Assembly (NCBI GenBank): GCA_026874595.1
Contig: CM049306.1
Span: 66,034,019 to 66,098,018 of the forward strand
Direction of reading: 5' to 3'
DNA: 64,000 bases
From: Sipunculus nudus
Lineage: Eukaryota > Annelida > Sipuncula > Golfingiida > Sipunculidae
The position numbers and the translations under genes were made by a program. Numbering within the stretch: position 1 is the first letter of the stretch; each line of letters opens with the position of its first letter. The notes under the pieces were generated by a model that saw only the letters and a program-made list of their open reading frames with translations, was not told the origin of the DNA and did not search any database. Positions 11,601-25,019 of the stretch are shown here, in pieces.

Positions 11601-14125
11601 AAAGCGTTTAACCTCGTGGGGGCTCTGTCGTATTCCGCGGGGGTTAAATTTTAATTATACATAATATATATATAATTAAAAATAAAATATCTCGAAATTA
11701 TTTTTTTCCTTTCAGATGGCACTGCAGTAATCATTATTGTGCCATATCTCCAAAACTATAGACGGTGTCACAACATTGATTGCAGCTTTTGAACCAAGAT
11801 TTAATGCGTTTTCCTCGTGGGGATATTGTCATATTCTGCAGAAGTTTAAATTTAATTATACATCAAATATTTATTATAAAAAAATAAAATATCTCGAAAC
11901 TTATTTTTTCTCCTTTTAATAACAGCCGCCAGATGGCGCTGCAGCAATCATTATTTTGCCATATCTATAAAACTATATATAGTGTCACAACATTGATTGC
12001 AGCATCTGAAACTAGATTTAATGGGTTTATCCTCGTGAAGACTCTGTCATATTCTTCCGTTACCATGGGGGCCTGATATAGGTTACAATTAAATTCTTCT
12101 TTTTCCTGAAATTCAAAATATGAAGATTATTCTAATTGACTGACGCTTATTTTATTCATGCTTTCCATTCTCCATGACAAGAGTACATTGCCTACACATG
12201 GAGTTATTTTCCGTCTGTCTGTCTACTCATTTGCGGCTATTCAAAAATCAGCGAAATCACATAAAAATGCGCTTCCATTTTAACCATGATAGCGGTTGTT
12301 CATTTGATCAGATCCAAACGCTCCCTGTCTGTCTGCCTAGTAACTGTCCGTCTGTTTCGCTGTCTTATTTCCGGCTATTTCCAGAACTAGATTTAATGCA
12401 TTTTACCTGGTGGGGACTCTGTCGTATTCTGCGGGGGTTAAATTTTAATTATACATCAAATATATATAATAAAAAAATAAAATATCTCGAAACTTTTTTT
12501 TGTCCTTTTAGAAATAGCCGCCAGATGGCGCTGCAGCAATCATTATTGTGCCATATCTCCAAAACTATAGACAGTGTTAAACGTTCCCTGTCTGTCTGCC
12601 TAGTAACTGTCCGTCTGTTTCGCTGTCTTATTACCGGCCATTTCCGGCAAGCGTTCGACCTATGGTCGTCTAGTTTGTTTGTTTGTTTGTCTGTCTGTAT
12701 GTCTGCGCGCTACAGGCCACAATTTTAAAGCAATCGCTCTGAAACTTTTACATTAAGCGTAAAATCGGTTCTTCTCGGAGCCTATCGTTTTTGGCCATGA
12801 CCGTTCAAAGGTCAAGGTCAGGGTTACCAAAAACCCTTAAAACAGATTTTTCTTCATATCTTCGTCAATAATAATCGTAGCTGCTAAATCTGTAGCTCAT
12901 TTTATTCCTCATTATGTTAGCTTTCCATGTTATAGCAAATATGTCCGGTCAATGGTTACCATGGTAACGTATTTTGGGGGAAAATCAGAAAATTCGAAAA
13001 TTTCCATCCAAATTTCTCATTTTTTAAGTTAGAGAGCTCTAGTTTTTTGCATTATGTAGCATTTTATACGCTCTGTGCTAAATTAATTTAAGTCTCGCAA
13101 AATCTCGTGCCATTTGTCGTCAAATGAGACTTTTCGAGATTTCATTAAATACGATATAGAGGTCTCAGATTTACAGCTGAGGTTCTGAAAGTGACAAATT
13201 TTCTGGTGTTCTGTATTATCTCGAACTTGTTTTTTCATTTTTCGAAAATAGCCACCAGGGGGCGTGGTACTGGAAACACTACAACTTAGCATTTTTCCGC
13301 AATATCTTAAAAAATATTAAGCAAATAACAATTTTTTTTGTCGCATCTAAAACTAGGATCATTGCCTTATTCCATCCGACATATAGCCTTGTGCGGCCGT
13401 TGCCATGGTTACCAAATTTTTGGGTTAAACTTGACGATCTGAAAATATGTAGTTTTTGGCTTCTATCTCCGTCAATATTTATGTTTTAAAGGTCTAGTTT
13501 TTTGCATAAGGCTGCTTTCTCTTGGTTCTAAGCCATTTAATTGCAAGTCTCGTCAAATCTCGCTCGGTTTATTGCCAAACGAGAAATTACGAGATTTCAC
13601 AGAAATGCTTATAGCTTGATCACGGTTAATGCTAAAATGGAGTAGTTTTCAGCATTTGGTAGCATTTCAGAAGCTGGACATGATTACACTGCAAATCTCG
13701 CTACATCTCGTATCATCTCCCGCCAAACGAGAATATTTTAGATTTCAAACAAATGTCTTTATCTCGGTCATTTTCATGCTAGACATTTTATTTTTCTATT
13801 GTTCAAGAATCATTTGACTGGTTTTAAGTGACAATAGTGAATATCTTGTCATATCTCGCACCATTTCTTGTCAAACGAGAACATGGGACCATTCAAAGAA
13901 ACGTCTATAATTGTGTTATTCTTATGTGGAAGACTTATAGTTTTCAGCATTTGATAGCGTCTACCATTCTCGGTTATATTATATGATTATATTGTAGGTT
14001 TCTTCATATCTTGCATCGTTTTACTTCAAATAAAAAAATTACATCCAATTGCCATGACCAAAAGCCATGGCAGTATGTGATAGTAAATGTCGGCAGGGGC
14101 ATTACATTTGACAGTTAGAGCTTTT
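8213..14125. repeat. 5,913-bp tandem duplication, copy 2
   Basis: Second copy of the tandem duplication. To the left of the joint the sequence continues the copy that ends at 14,125; to the right it repeats the copy that begins at 2,300. The exchange point falls in a 22-bp window shared by three places (2,300-2,321, 8,213-8,234, 14,126-14,147). Its limits are set by diagnostic differences at 2,299 (G versus T) and at 8,235/14,148 (T versus A). Either a very recent unequal crossover or an assembly duplication of one haplotype would give this pattern. Confidence 0.9.
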
Positions 14126-14487
14126 TTCTATGGATGTGCGATGGTCCATGAAAAGACACAATTCGGATTGATCCCACCTGTGCTTTTGGTGGTGGCCTCT
14201 TTTCATGCTTTGTATAGCCGCACTTTGAGGATTTCAATGCATTGAGAGCTTAATGACCTGTTGTAAAGGATAATCCCTTTAAAAAAACAAAAACAAAGAG
14301 AGAGGCTCCCCGAAAAGTTACTGAATGCAGAGATACTGTTGCTGGTAAGCACAATCACAACTATAATATCAGGGACGGATCCCCGATTTGCAGTTGGGTG
14401 TGTCAAATCAGGGACGGATATCCGGTTTGCAATTGGGGGTAGGGGTTAAATATAAATTATACATCATAAAAAAAAAAAAAAAAAAAA

Positions 14488-14536
<49 letters not shown>

Positions 14537-16560
14537 TACTAATAAAATTTCTCGAAGCTTACTTTTATCATTTTGGAAAATAACCACCAGATGGCGCTGC
14601 AGTAATCATTATTGTACCATATCTCCAAAACTATGAACTGTGTCACAACTTTGATTGTAGCATCTGAAACTAGATTTAATGCGTTTATCCTCTTGGTTAC
14701 TCTTTCATATTCTTCCCTTTCCATGGTGACCTTATGTAGGTTACAATTCATGAAATTCAAAGTATGAAGAATTATTCGAATAGACTGTGGCTTATTTTAT
14801 TCAAGCTTTCAATTTTGTATGGCATTAGTACACGACCTTCACCTGGAGTTTTTTTTCTGTCTGTCTGTCTGTTTGTCTGTCTACTCGTCTGCGACTTTTG
14901 AAATTCAGTAAAACCACATAAAGATGTGTTTATGTTTTCCAAACAATAGGGGTTGGTCATTTGACCTGTTCCAAATGTTTTTTGCCTTTCTGCTGTTTGT
15001 TGTCTGTTAGTTTGACTTCTACTTCCGGCAAGTCCCGACCTATGGTCGTCTAGTCTGTTTGTTTGTCTGTCCAGTCTCTACAGGTCGCAATTTTGATCCC
15101 ATCGCTTTCAAACTATCACAGTTTGTGTAAAATCAAAAATGCAAGAAGCCTGTTGTTTTTGGGCAATATAGGTCAAAGGTTAAGGTCAAGGTCATCAAAA
15201 GTTCCTAAAGTGCTCTTTTCTTCATATCTCCATTACTATTTGTCATAGCCACTTCAAACATGGCTCATTTTAATCGGCATTCCAAGGCCTTTCTTCTGAT
15301 ATATATGTTGCTGAAATCTGCTGTTTCTATGGTTACACATTTTTGGGGAAAACTCATGATTTTCGAAAATAAAAGGCCTAATTTTTGTAACTTTGTCAGT
15401 TTTATAGCTAGAGAGGTCTGGTTTTTTGCATAATGTAGCCCGTCAAGAGTTCTCGACGATCCAATACCAAGTCTCGCCAATTCTAGCATGAAATCTCGCC
15501 ATACGAGATATTTCGTGATATCATTAATGATACCCTAGATGCCACAAATTTGAAGTATTTGTTATGAAACTGATATATTTTATATCCAACAGCAATATCT
15601 CGAAATTATTTTTCCTTTTTTTAAATTTGATCGCCAGGGGGCGCTGCAGCGAATACACAGTGACATATCTTGTTTTGACCATATCTCCAAAACAATTGAT
15701 CTTACTTACATAAATTATAGCTTATTTTCATGCCTTGTTGCTTGCCGGAAATCTTCGATTTTCGCAAGCTGGTTGGTCAGTCGCGGATGTCTGTTTGTTG
15801 CTTGCCAAAAAACTTCGATTTTCGCAAGCTGGTTGGTCAGTCGCGATGTCTGTTTGTCTGTTTGTTTGTCTGTCCAGTCTCTACAGGTCGCAATTTTGAT
15901 CCCATCGATTTCAAACTTTCACAGTTTGTGTAAAATCAAAAATGCAAGTAGCCTATTGTTTTTGGACAATATAGGTCAAGGTCAAGGTCAAGGTCATCAA
16001 AACTTCTCAAAACGGTTTTTTCTTCATATCTTTGTGACTAATAGTCGTATCTACTTCAACAATAGCTCATTTTAATCGTCATTCCAAGGCCTGTCATCTG
16101 GTGTGTAGCTGACTCAAATTTGCCGTAACCATGGTTACAAATTTTGGGGGAAAAGTCGAGATATTCAAAAATAAGGGGTCTTATTTTTCTAACTTTGTCA
16201 GTTTAAAAGCTAGAGTGATCTACTTTTTTGCATCAAGTAGCATTCAACTAGTACTACAAGATTTTATTGCAAGTCTTGCAGTATCTCGTAAAATATCTCG
16301 TGAATAGAGATATTTCGAGATTTCATTCATCTTGCGCCAAAGGCCACATTATTGCAGGAATCTTTTTGAAACTGACATATTATAAGTCCTACACTAGTAT
16401 CTCGAAACAGTTTTTTCATTTATTGAATAGGGCCGCTAGGGGGCGCTGGATGCGAACCTCCCGAACATGTCATATTTTGGCCATATCTCCAAAATTATAA
16501 GCCTCAATTACATAAACTATAGCTTATTTTCTTCCTCTGGGTCTTCTCCATAACCTAGTG
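14126..16560 (+). repeat. Long LR unit, third copy, and CTACAGGTCGCAATTTTG subtype
   Basis: This continues from the duplication with diverged sequence: TAA tract (14,490-14,535), CTCF-like motif (14,584-14,597), boundary module (15,026-15,056), then units starting TCTCTACAGGTCGCAATTTTG. Two hairpins lie at 15,740-15,769 and 15,800-15,829. CTCF-like motifs occur near 15,632 and 16,433 and an exact palindrome GTAACCATGGTTAC at 16,124-16,137. The segment 14.58-16.62 kb is homologous to 25.84-27.88 kb, and 13.6-15.7 kb is homologous to 18.7-20.85 kb. Confidence 0.8.
15740..15829. repeat. Tandem hairpin pair GCTTGCCGG...CGCAAGC
   Basis: Two 30-nt imperfect inverted repeats 60 bp apart. Each has a left arm GCTTGCCGGAAATC (or GCTTGCCAAAAAAC) and a right arm GATTTTCGCAAGC around a short TTC loop. 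Both are followed by a TGGTTGGTCAGTCGCG segment and a TCTGTTTG run. The same pair occurs at 26,995-27,024 and 27,055-27,084; a single one is at 32,045-32,074. Confidence 0.8.
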
Positions 16561-17765
16561 TAGTCATCTGGTCACACTTTTGTGACACTTTGTCAGTGTG
16601 TCTGTCTGTTTGTCAGTTGTCCTCAAATTCGCCTGCTTGCTCTTGCGTCTCACATATAGCATTCTATAGGCCACAGTTTTGAAAGAATCCTTTTGAAACT
16701 ATAACATCTTAAGTCTTACACTAATTTCTCGAAACCAATTTTTCATTTTCCGGATATGGCCGCTAGGGGGCGCTGAACTCGAACCTCTCCCAACATATCA
16801 TGCTTTGGCAATATCTCCAAAACTATAAACCTCAGTAACATAAACTGTAGCTTTTTTCTTCCTTTGGGTATTCTCCATAACCTGGAGTAGTCATCTGGAC
16901 TCAATCTTGAATCACTTTGTCAGTGTTTTCGTCTGTTTGTCAATGCCTAAAATTCGCCTGCTTGTTGGTTCTTGCGTCTCACATATAGCATTCTATAGGC
17001 CACAGTTTTGACGGAATCCTTTTGAAACTATTACATCTTATGTCTTACACTAATTTCTAAAAATAAATTTTTCATTTTCCTGATATGGCCACTAGTGGGC
17101 GCTGCACACGACCCTCACACACATACCATTGTATTGGCCATATCTCTACACCCAAAGCCTCAATTACATAAGCTATAGCTTATTTTCTTCCTTTGAGTCT
17201 TCTCCATAACCTGATTAAAGCATATGGTTTCAATCTTCTGTCACTTTGTCAGTGTGTCCATCTGTTTGTCCGTTATCCTCAAAGTCGCCTGCTTGCTGGT
17301 TCTTATGCCTTACATATAGCATTCTACAGGCCACAGCTTTGACGGAATCCTTTTGAAACTGGGACATCTCTTGTCATACACTAATAATACGAAACGCATT
17401 TGTCGTCCTAGGAATATGTCTGCTAGAGGGCGCTACAGTCGAGCCTCCCAAGTATATCATTAATTCGCCATACCTCCAAAACTATTAATCTAAATTACAT
17501 AAACTTTAACTCATTTTCTTCCTTTGAATCTTCTAAATAACTAGGTTATGTCATCTGGTGTCAATCTTGTCTCACAAAGTCAGTATGTCTGTCTGTTCGT
17601 CTTTTGTTGTCAGCTTTGTCTGCTTACCTGTTCTTTTGTCTCATATGTCATTCTACGGGCCACATATTCTCAGCAATGTCCCTGAGAGTCATTCCATTAA
17701 TAGAAAACCGACAATATGTTCTGTCTGTCCGTCTGTGTTTCACTTCCGATTTCCGGCAAGCGTTC
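16561..17765 (+). repeat. Short LR units, second block
   Basis: About four units of roughly 330 bp, with CTCF-like motifs at 16,759, 17,089 and 17,420. The block ends at the boundary module near 17,753-17,784. It is closely similar to 1-840 and to 40.7-41.75 kb, and is the parent-like form of the deleted version at 24.17-25.02 kb. Confidence 0.85.
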
Positions 17766-19578
17766 GACCTATGGTCGTCTAGTTTGTTTGTTTGTTTGTC
17801 TGTCTGTATGTCTGCGCGCTACAGGCCACAATTTTAAATTAATCGCTCTGAAACTTTTACATTAAGTGTAAAATCGGTTCTTCTCGGAGCCTATCGTTTT
17901 TGGCCATGACCGTTCAAAGGTCAAGGTCAGGGTTACCAAAAACCCTTAAAACAGATTTTTCTTCATATCTTCGTCAATAATAATCGTAGCTGCTAAATCT
18001 GTAGCTCATTTTATTCCTCATTATGTTAGCTTTCCATGTGTTAGCAAATATGTCCGGTCAATGGTTACCATGGTAACGTATTTTGGGGGAAAATCAGAAA
18101 ATTCGAAAATTTCCATCCAAATTTCTCATTTTTTAAGTTAGAGAGCTCTAGTTTTTTGCATTATGTAGCATTTTATACGCTCTGTGCTAAATTAATTTAA
18201 GTCTCGCAAAATCTCGTGCCATTTGTCGTCAAATGAGACTTTTCGAGATTTCATTAAATACGATTTAGAGGTCTCAGTTTTACAGCTGAGGTTCTGAAAG
18301 TGACAAATTTTCTGTTGTTCTGTATTATCTCGAACTTGTTTTTTCATTTTTCGAAAATAGCCACCAGGGGGCGTGGTACTGGAAACACTACAACTTAGCA
18401 TTTTTCCGCAATATCTAAAAAAATATTAAGCAAATAACAATTTTTTTTGTCGCATCTAAAACTAGGATCATTGCCTTATTCCATCCGACATATAGCCTTG
18501 TGCGGCCGTTGCCATGGTTACCAAATTTTTGGGTTAAACTTGACGATCTGAAAATATGTAGTTTTTGGCTTCTATCTCCGTCAATATTTATGTTTTAAGG
18601 GTCTAGTTTTTTGCATAAGGCTGCTTTCTCTTGGTTCTAAGCCATTAAATTGCAAGTCTCGTCAAATCTCGCTTGGTTTATTGCCAAACGAGAAATTACG
18701 AGATTTCACAGAAATGCTTATAGCTTGATCACGGTTAATGCTAAAATGGAGTAGTTTTCAGCATTTGGTAGCATTTCAGAAGCTGGACATGATTACACTG
18801 CAAATCTCGCCACATCTCGTATCATCTCCCGCAAAACGAGAATATTTTAGATTTCAAACAAATGTCTTTATCTCGGTCATTTTCATGCTAGACATTTTAT
18901 TTTTCTATTGTTCAAGAATCATTTGACTGGTTTTAAGTGACAATAGTGAATATCTTGTCATATCTCGCACCATTTCTTGTCAAACGAGAACATGGGACCA
19001 TTCAAAGAAACGTCTATAATTGTGTTATTCTTATGTGGAAGACTTATAGTTTTCAGCATTTGATAGCGTCTACCATTCTCGGTTATATTATATGATTATA
19101 TTGTAGGTTTCTTCATATCTTGCATCGTTTTACTTCAAATAAAAAAATTACATCCAATTGCCATGATCATAAGCCATGGCAGTATGTGATAGTAAATGTC
19201 GGCAGGGGCATTACATTTGACAGTTAGAGCTTTTTTCTATGGATGTGCGATGGTCCATGAAAAGACACAATTCGGATTGATCCCACCTGTGCTTTTGGTG
19301 GTGGCCTCTTTTCATGCTTTGTATGGCCGCACTTTGAGGATTTCAATGCATTGAGAGCTTAATGACCTGTTGTAAAGGATAATATCTTAAAAAAACAAAA
19401 ACAAAGAGAGAAGCTCCCCGAAAAGTTACTGAATGCAGAGATACTGTTGCTGGTAAGCACAATCACAACTATAATATCAGGGACGGATCCCCGATTTGCA
19501 GTTGGGTGTGTCAAATCAGGGACGGATATCCGGTTTGCAATTGGGGGTAGGGGTTAAATATAAATTATACATCATAAA

Positions 19579-19620
<42 letters not shown>

Positions 19621-20920
19621 CATAACATACTAATAAAATTTCGCGAAGCTTACTTTTATCATTTTGGAAAATAACCACCAGATGGCGCTGCAGTAATCAT
19701 TATTGTACCATATCTCCAAAACTATGAACTGTGTCACAACTTTGATTGTAGCATCTGAAACTAGATTTAATGCGTTTATCCTCTTGGTTACTCTTTCATA
19801 TTCTTCCCTTACCATGGTGACCTTATGTAGGTTACAATTCATGAAATTCAAAGTATGAAGAATTATTCGAATAGACTGTGGCTTATTTTATTCAAGCTTT
19901 CAATTTTGTATGGCATTAGTACACGACCTTCACCTGGAGTTTTTTTTTTCTGTCTGTCTGTCTGTTTGTCTGTCTACTCGTCTGCGACTTTTGAAATTCA
20001 GTAAAACCACATAAAGATGTCTTTATGTTTTCCAAACAATAGGGGTTGGTCATTTGACCTGTTCCAAATGTTTTTTGCCTTTCTGCTGTTTGTTGTCTGT
20101 TAGTTTGACTTCTACTTCCGGCAAGTCCCGACCTATGGTCGTCTAGTCTGTTTGTTTGTCTGTCCAGTCTCTACAGGTCGCAATTTTGATCCCATCGCTT
20201 TCAAACTTTCACAGTTTGTGTAAAATCAAAAATGCAAGAAGCCTATTGTTTTTGGGCAATATAGGTTAAAGGTCAAGGTCAAGGTCATCAAAAGTTCCTA
20301 AAGTGCTCTTTTCTTCATATCTCCATTACTATTTGTCATAACCACTTTAAACATGGCTCATTTTAATCGGCATTCCAAGGCCTTTCTTCTGATATATATG
20401 TTGCTGAAATCTGCTGTTCTTATGGTTACACATTTTTGGGAAAACTCATGATTTTCGAAAATAAAAGGCCTAATTTTTGTAACTTTGTCAGTTTTATAGC
20501 TAGAGAGGTCTGGTTTTTTGCATAATGTAGCCCGTCAAGAGTTCTCGACGATCCAATACCAAGTTTCGCCAATTCTAGCATGAAATCTCGCCAAACGAGA
20601 TATTTCGTGATATCATTAATGATACCCTAGATGCCACAAATTTGAAGTATTTGTTATGAAACTGATATATTTTATATCCAAAAGCAATATCTCGAAATTA
20701 TTTTTTCATTTTTTGAATTTGACCGCCAGGGGGCGCTGCAGCGAATACACAGTGACATATCTTGTTTTGACCATATCTCCAAAACAATTGATCTTACTTA
20801 CATAAATTATAGCTTATTTTCTTGTCCTGAGTCTTCCCTATATTCTGGTTGGGTCATCTGGTCTCAATCTTGTGTCACTTTGTCAGTGTGTCTGTCTGTT
20901 TGTCTGCTGTCCACAACCAC
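17766..20920 (+). repeat. Long LR unit, fourth copy
   Basis: Collinear with 6.77-8.2 kb and 12.68-15.7 kb (13,629 corresponds to 18,738). It contains the perfect palindrome GTTACCATGGTAAC at 18,064-18,077, CTCF-like motifs near 18,361, 19,677 and 20,723, the TAA tract near 19,578-19,618 and a boundary module near 20,117-20,150. No coding frame survives comparison among copies. Confidence 0.8.
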
Positions 20921-22396
20921 GCCCGCTGGTTGGTGTAGCATGTTACATATAGCAAAGTACAAGCCATAGTTTTTAACGAATCTTTTTGAAACTAGTACAT
21001 CTTATATCTGAGACTAATATCTAGAAACAGGTATTTCATTTTCTGGCTGTGGCCGCTAGGGGGCGCTGCAGTCAACCCCGCTCGAACATGTCGTCCTTCG
21101 GCCATATCTCCAAAAATGTTAGTCGTAATTACATATATTATAGCTTATATTCTTGCCTTGAGTCTTCTGGATGTTATCGATGGGTCATCTGGCCTGAATC
21201 ATTTGTCACTTTGTCAGTATGGCCGTCTGATTGTCCGGTGTCTTCAGTTTCGCTTGCTTGCCGGTGCTTGTATCTTACATATAGCAATGTACAGGCCACA
21301 TTTTTGCACGAATCCTTTTGAAACTGGTACATCTTCTGTCTTGTACTAATATCTAGAAATTTGTTTTTCATTTTGTGAATATGGCCGCTAGGGGGCGCAG
21401 CAGTCAACCCACCCTAGCATATCGTCTTTTGACCATATCTCCAAAAATATAAGTAGTATATACATAAATTAGAGCTTATTTTCTTGCCCTGAGTCTTCTC
21501 ATCAAATAGTGATGTCATCTGGTCACAATCTCGTGTCATTGTCTCAGTATGTCTCTCTGTTTGCCAGTTGTCCACAATCATGCCCGCTTGTTGGTGTAGC
21601 ATGTTACATATAGCAAAGTACAAGCCATAGTTTTTAACGAATCTTTTTGAAACTAGTACATCTTATATCTGAGACTAATATCTAGAAACAGGTATTTCAT
21701 TTTCTGGCTGTGGCCGCTAGGGGGCGCTGCAGTCAACCCCGCTCGAACATGTCGTCTTTCGGCCATATCTCCAAAAATGTTAGTCGTAATTACATATATT
21801 ATAGCTTATATTCTTGCCTTGAGTCTTCTGGATGTTATCGATGGGTCATCTGGCCTGAATCATTTGTCACTTTGTCAGTATGGCCGTCTGTTTGTCCGGT
21901 GTCTTCAGTTTCGCTTGCTTGCCGGTGCTTGTATCTTACATATAGCAATGTACAGGCCACATTTTTGCACGAATCCTTTTGAAACTGGTACATCTTCTGT
22001 CTTGTACTAATATCTAGAAATTTGTTTTTCATTTTGTGAATATGGCCGCTAGGGGGCGCAGCAGTCAACCCACCCTAGCATATCGTCTTTTGACCATATC
22101 TCCAAAAATATAAGTAGTATGTACATAAATTAGAGCTTATTTTCTTGCCCTGAGTCTTCTCATCAAATAGTGATGTCATCTGGTCACAATCTCGTGTCAT
22201 TGTCTCAGTATGTCTCTCTGTTTGCCAGTTGTCCACAATCACGCCCGCTGGTTGGTGTAGCATGTTACATATAGCAAAGTACAAGCCATAGTTTTTAACA
22301 AATCTTTTTGAAACTAGTACATCTTATATCTGAGACTAATATCTAGAAACAGGTATTTCATTTTCTGGCTGTGGCCGCTAGGGGGCGCTGCAGTCA
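20921..22396 (+). repeat. 661-bp tandem array (about 2.2 copies)
   Basis: Two full copies and a partial third of a 661-bp unit. The offset is constant (21,049 to 21,710; 21,414 to 22,075) with only a few substitutions, such as GATTGTCCGG versus GTTTGTCCGG. Each 661-bp unit is itself a dimer of ~330-bp LR sub-units with CTCF-like motifs CCGCTAGGGGGCGCTG (21,053; 21,714; 22,375) and CCGCTAGGGGGCGCAG (21,385; 22,046). Homology stops just after the third motif, near 22,396. Confidence 0.9.
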
Positions 22397-24165
22397 ACCC
22401 AAGCTGACGTATCATGTTTTCAGACAGAACTCTGTCAAGTTTAGTCGTATCTTCACAAACTTAGGCTCATCCTTTTTCTCTTGGCGATAATTCCAAAAAT
22501 ATTTGATGTATAAACTTGTCTGTATGTTTGTTCTTTTGTCTGTCCAGTCTCTACAGGACACAATATTGCTTCAATCGCTTTCAAACTGATACATTTGGTG
22601 GACAATCAAAAATGCAAGAAACCTAATGCTATTGGTCAATAGAGGTCAAAGGTCAAGGTCATCGAAATACCTTGAAATTTCATTTTCTTCATTACTTTGT
22701 CAATTTTGGTCGTATCGTCACAATCTTAGGTTCATTTTCTTCCTCTTGGTCCTCCCCACACCTTTTGTTTGGACCACTTTTCTCTCAGATATGTAACTTG
22801 GTCAATATGTCCGTGTCTTCGTCCGCTGTCCTCATTTTTGCTTGTTTGACGGTATTTGCATCTTACATATTGTTATCTGCAAGCCAGAGTTCTTCACGAA
22901 TCAGTATGTCCGTGCCTTTGTCCGCTGTCCTCGGTTTTGCTTGTTTGCCAGTGCTTCAATCATTCAAATTGTAATCTGCAAGCCACAGTTTTCCACGAAT
23001 CCTTTTCAAACTGAAACATCCATTGTATTGTACTCATATCTAGAAACTCAATTTTCATGCTGTGGCTGTAGTCACTAGGTGGCACTGCAGTGGATTCAAT
23101 CTGACTTATCATGTTTTCGGCCATGACTTTGTCAATTTTAGTCGCATCTTCACTAACTTTTTTCTCTTGGTTTCATACACAACTTTTGTTTGACAACTTT
23201 TGTCTCATATGTGTCACTTTGTGTGTATGTCCGTGTCTTTGTCCGATGTGCCCAGTTTTACTTGCTGGCCAGTGCTTGCATCTTACATATATGAATTCAC
23301 AAACCACAGTTTAGCATGAATCCTTTTGATACTGGTACATCTTCCCTCTTGTAATCATATCTATAAATCCATTTTTTTCTCAATTTCTTACCAATGCCGT
23401 TAGGGGGCGCTACAATCTTCTTAATATGACGTTTCATACTGTTGGTGATATGTCCAAAACTATTGATCTTTATTACATCAGTTATAGCTTATTATCTTGC
23501 CATGATTCTTCATTATAATCTGGTTGGATCATATCTGGTCTCCATCTTGTGTCATGCGTTGGCAGTATGTCTATCTCTTTTTCCACTGAGCTAATTTTTA
23601 CCAGCTTTTCGGTGTGTGCATCTTACATTAGCTGTCTACAAGCCCCAATTCCCCAATTTTGCATGAATACTTTCGAGACACGTACACTTTTCCTTCTGCA
23701 CTAATATCTAGACACTTTTTTTTATTTTTCTGGCTGTGGCTGCTTGGGAGAGCTGCAGTCTACCCACACTTACGTCATATTTCGGCCATATCTCTAAAAA
23801 TATTAGTCTTAATTACACCCATTATAGCTAATCTTCTTCGTCTTAGTCTTTGACATAAATGGATCAAGTCATCTGGTCATATCCGTTATCACTTTGTCAG
23901 TGTATGTCTTTTTTCGCTGATCTCATTTTCGCTTGCTCCCTGGTGCTTCTATCTTACATGTATCAACCAACAAGCCATAGTTTTACATACATTCTTTTGA
24001 AACTGATATAAAATATGTCTTCCATTATTATTAAGAGCATTGTTTTGTTTGCTTCAATATGACCGCTAGACGGCGCCGAGGTCTTGTCTGTTTGTCTGTC
24101 TGTTTGTTTGTCATCACTCTGCTGGCCACAATTTTGCCACAATAACTTTGAAACTTACAGGGATT
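22397..24165 (+). repeat. Diverged ~330-bp LR units
   Basis: About five older units, recognisable by the TCTTACATATAG.AAT...CAAGCCACAG line, the CTTTTGAAACTG line, GTCAATTTTAGTCGTATCTTC and degenerate CTCF-like motifs (23,072-23,090 CACTAGGTGGCACTGCAG; 23,396-23,411; 24,062-24,077). Similarity to neighbouring blocks is much lower than between other blocks, so this is an older layer. No gene is seen. Confidence 0.7.
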
Positions 24166-25019
24166 ATGAAAAATTCATTTTCCGGATATGGCCACTAGGG
24201 GGTGCTGAACTCGGACCTCTCCCAACATATCATGCTTTGGCAATATCTCCAAAACTATAAACCTCAGTTACATAAACTGTAGCTTTTTTCTTCTTTTGAG
24301 TCTTCTCCATAACCTGGAGTAGTTATCTGGACTCAATCTTGAGTCACTTTGTCAGTGTTTTCGTCTCTTTGTCAGTTTCCTAAAATTCGCCTGCTTGTTG
24401 GCTCTTGCGTCTCACATATAGTATTCTATAGGCCACAGTTTTGACAGAATCCTTTTGAAACTATTACATCTTATATCTTACACTAATATCTAGAAATAAA
24501 TTTTTCATTTTCCGGATGTGGCCACTAGTGGGCGCTGCACACGGCCCTCACATACATACCATTGTATTGGCCATATTTCTACACCCAAAGCTTTGACGGA
24601 ATCCTTTTGAAACTGGGACATCTCTTGTCATACACTAATAATACGAAACGCATTTGTCGTCCTAGGAATATGTCTGCTAGAGGGCGCTACAGTCGAGCCT
24701 CCCAAGTATATCATTAATTCGCCATACCTCCAAAACTATAAATCTAAATTACATAAACTTTAACTCATTTTCTTCCTTTGAATCTTCTCAATAACTAGTT
24801 TATGTCATCTGGTGTCAATCTTGTCTCACAAAGTCAGTATGTCTGTCTGTTCGTCTTTTGTTGTCAGCTTTGTCTGCTTGCCTGTTCTTTTGTCTCATAT
24901 GTCATTCTACGGGCCACATATTCTCAGCAATGTCCCTTAGAGTCATTCCATTAATAGAAAACCGACAATATGTTCTGTCTGTCCGTCTAAGTTTCACTTC
25001 CGATTTCCGGCAAGCGTTC
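24166..25019 (+). repeat. Short LR block with internal deletions
   Basis: Paralogue of 16.73-17.76 kb that has lost about 177 bp at 24,590 (ACACCCAAAGC joined to TTTGACGG; the two parental sites are near 17,157 and 17,334 and share AGC). It is fused at 25,019/25,020 to the interior of a long unit. Confidence 0.75.
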
